Part shown: one piece after another, positions 62,944-64,000 of the stretch
Layout: each line of letters starts with the position of its first letter
Position numbering within the stretch: position 1 is the stretch's first letter
Assembly: GCA_002104945.1 (NCBI GenBank)
Contig: MCFH01000053.1
Coordinates: 308,501-372,500 of the forward strand
DNA: 64,000 bases
Direction of reading: 5' to 3'
Source: Piromyces finnis
Lineage: Eukaryota; Neocallimastigomycota; Neocallimastigomycetes; Neocallimastigales; Neocallimastigaceae
Notes under the pieces: generated by a model
The model's database searches: none
The model's input: the letters and a program-made list of their open reading frames with translations, nothing else
Told to the model about the DNA's origin: nothing
Position numbers and translations under genes: made by a program

Positions 62944-64000
62944 CAATTTTAATGTCTGTTACTAATATAGTTTACTAAAAGCTTTCTATAATACAAATGC
63001 ATTAAAGTATATTATAAAAAAATATAAAAAAAATTATTATTATGTTAATTTATTATGTTTAAATTACTTTATATATATATAATAACCTTTTTTTTATAAG
63101 AATTATAACTTTTACAATTGTTAAAAATAAAGAAAGTAAAGAATAAAAATAAATAAAAGAAAAAAAAAAAAAAAAGATATTTTTTTAAAAGTCTTTTTTG
63201 TATTTTTTTTTTTTTAATTGTTTACACAAAATTTAATAAAGTTTTTTCTGTGTAAAAATATATTATAATCAATTGAAAAATAAAATATATAAATAATACA
63301 AATTTTAAATTATTAATTTCCAATTTGACAAATCATATAAAATATTTTTTTTAAAATAAATTTTAATAATAAAAGTTTTGACATAAAAGTTTAATATTTA
63401 ATAATAGATGTTATTTTCCTTTAAAAGAATATTAATTATATATTAACAAGGATGATGATTCTATATTTCAAAATTTAAAAAAAAAAGCATTTATTACCCT
63501 CTTTTATTATCTTTTTACTGCTACTGTTACTTCTACCTATATACTATTTTTCATTTTGAAATTTTTTTCCTTTAAAATTTTTTAATTTTATGGATAATAT
63601 ATAAAAAACTATTAATTTTAATTCATTTTAAATTAATAATATATGATTGCTTATAATTACAATAATATAATCTATTGGAATTTTTTATTAAAGCTAGTGT
63701 TACACTAAATAATAAAAATTAAATCGAAATAAATAATATATTTTATATATATTAAAATTTATTATTAATGGTTATATATAAATTAATATGTTTTAATGTT
63801 AATGTTTTAATTTTTTAAGGAGAAAAGTTTAAAAAATAATAAAACAAAAATTAAAGATTTGATCTATAAAAATTTTAAATTTTCATATATTGGATTATAT
63901 TATTAATATATTATTATTTAATTTTGATAATGGGTAAATTTTAAAATGGAGAATTCTGTATTTTGATTTGGATAAATAACAACTAGAAAAGAAGAAAACC
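62835..64000. other. Upstream region of gene C to window end
   Basis: Starts with an (ATTT)n run, then AT-rich DNA. A pyrimidine-rich block at 63500-63545 (ACTTCTACCTAT) resembles one upstream of gene B. No ORF or RNA gene seen. Confidence 0.65.
62862..62942. repeat. (ATTT)n tetranucleotide run
   Basis: About 20 uninterrupted units ending 28 bp upstream of the gene C start codon on the sense strand (sense AAAT), so probably in the 5' leader or core promoter. Confidence 0.9.

Overview
The window is nuclear DNA of a very AT-rich, intron-rich eukaryote. Flagellar genes (CFAP61 and an NSUN7-like gene), a chitin-synthase-activator type Sel1 protein, 7TM-RGS receptors, long intronic AAT/TTA tracts and many short GT-AG introns together point to a zoosporic fungus. 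An anaerobic gut fungus (Neocallimastigomycota) is the best fit. That assignment is an inference from composition and gene content, not a database match. Most open frames are exons of larger genes, so I joined exons by splice phase and protein-family continuity.

Layout: (1) 1-5187 (-), TopBP1/Rad4/Dpb11-like BRCT scaffold, running off the left edge. (2) 6309-7916 (-), secreted SGNH/GDSL esterase. (3) 8849-10671 (+), ADGF/ADA2-type adenosine deaminase. (4) 13081-14382 (+), single-exon secreted acidic protein of unknown family with biased codon use. (5) 14894-18792 (-), NSUN7-like RNA methyltransferase relative lacking both usual catalytic cysteines, divergent from (6) 19368-25780 (+), CFAP61. 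(7) 26661-31345 (-), Sel1-repeat SKT5/Chs4-like protein. (8) 34628-37225 (-), protein with two fimbrin-type CH domains and a coiled-coil tail. (9) 38307-40827 (-), parvin-like protein. (10) 41801-50476 (-), cohesin loader SCC2/NIPBL/Mis4. (11-13) 52136-54278, 55493-58017 and 60046-62834 (-), a tandem array of three paralogous seven-transmembrane proteins. The last two carry a C-terminal RGS domain and the first has lost it.

Themes: the NSUN7-like/CFAP61 pair shares a 575-bp intergenic promoter region and suggests a flagellum-linked unit. Genes 8 and 9 are adjacent actin/adhesion-type CH proteins. The 7TM-RGS array is a recent local expansion of G-protein signalling receptors. Genes 2-4 include two predicted secreted products. 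I found no tRNA, rRNA, CRISPR array or intact transposon. The intergenic DNA is mostly featureless AT-rich sequence with microsatellites, one 46-bp palindrome and a possible decayed element near 33.6-34.0 kb.
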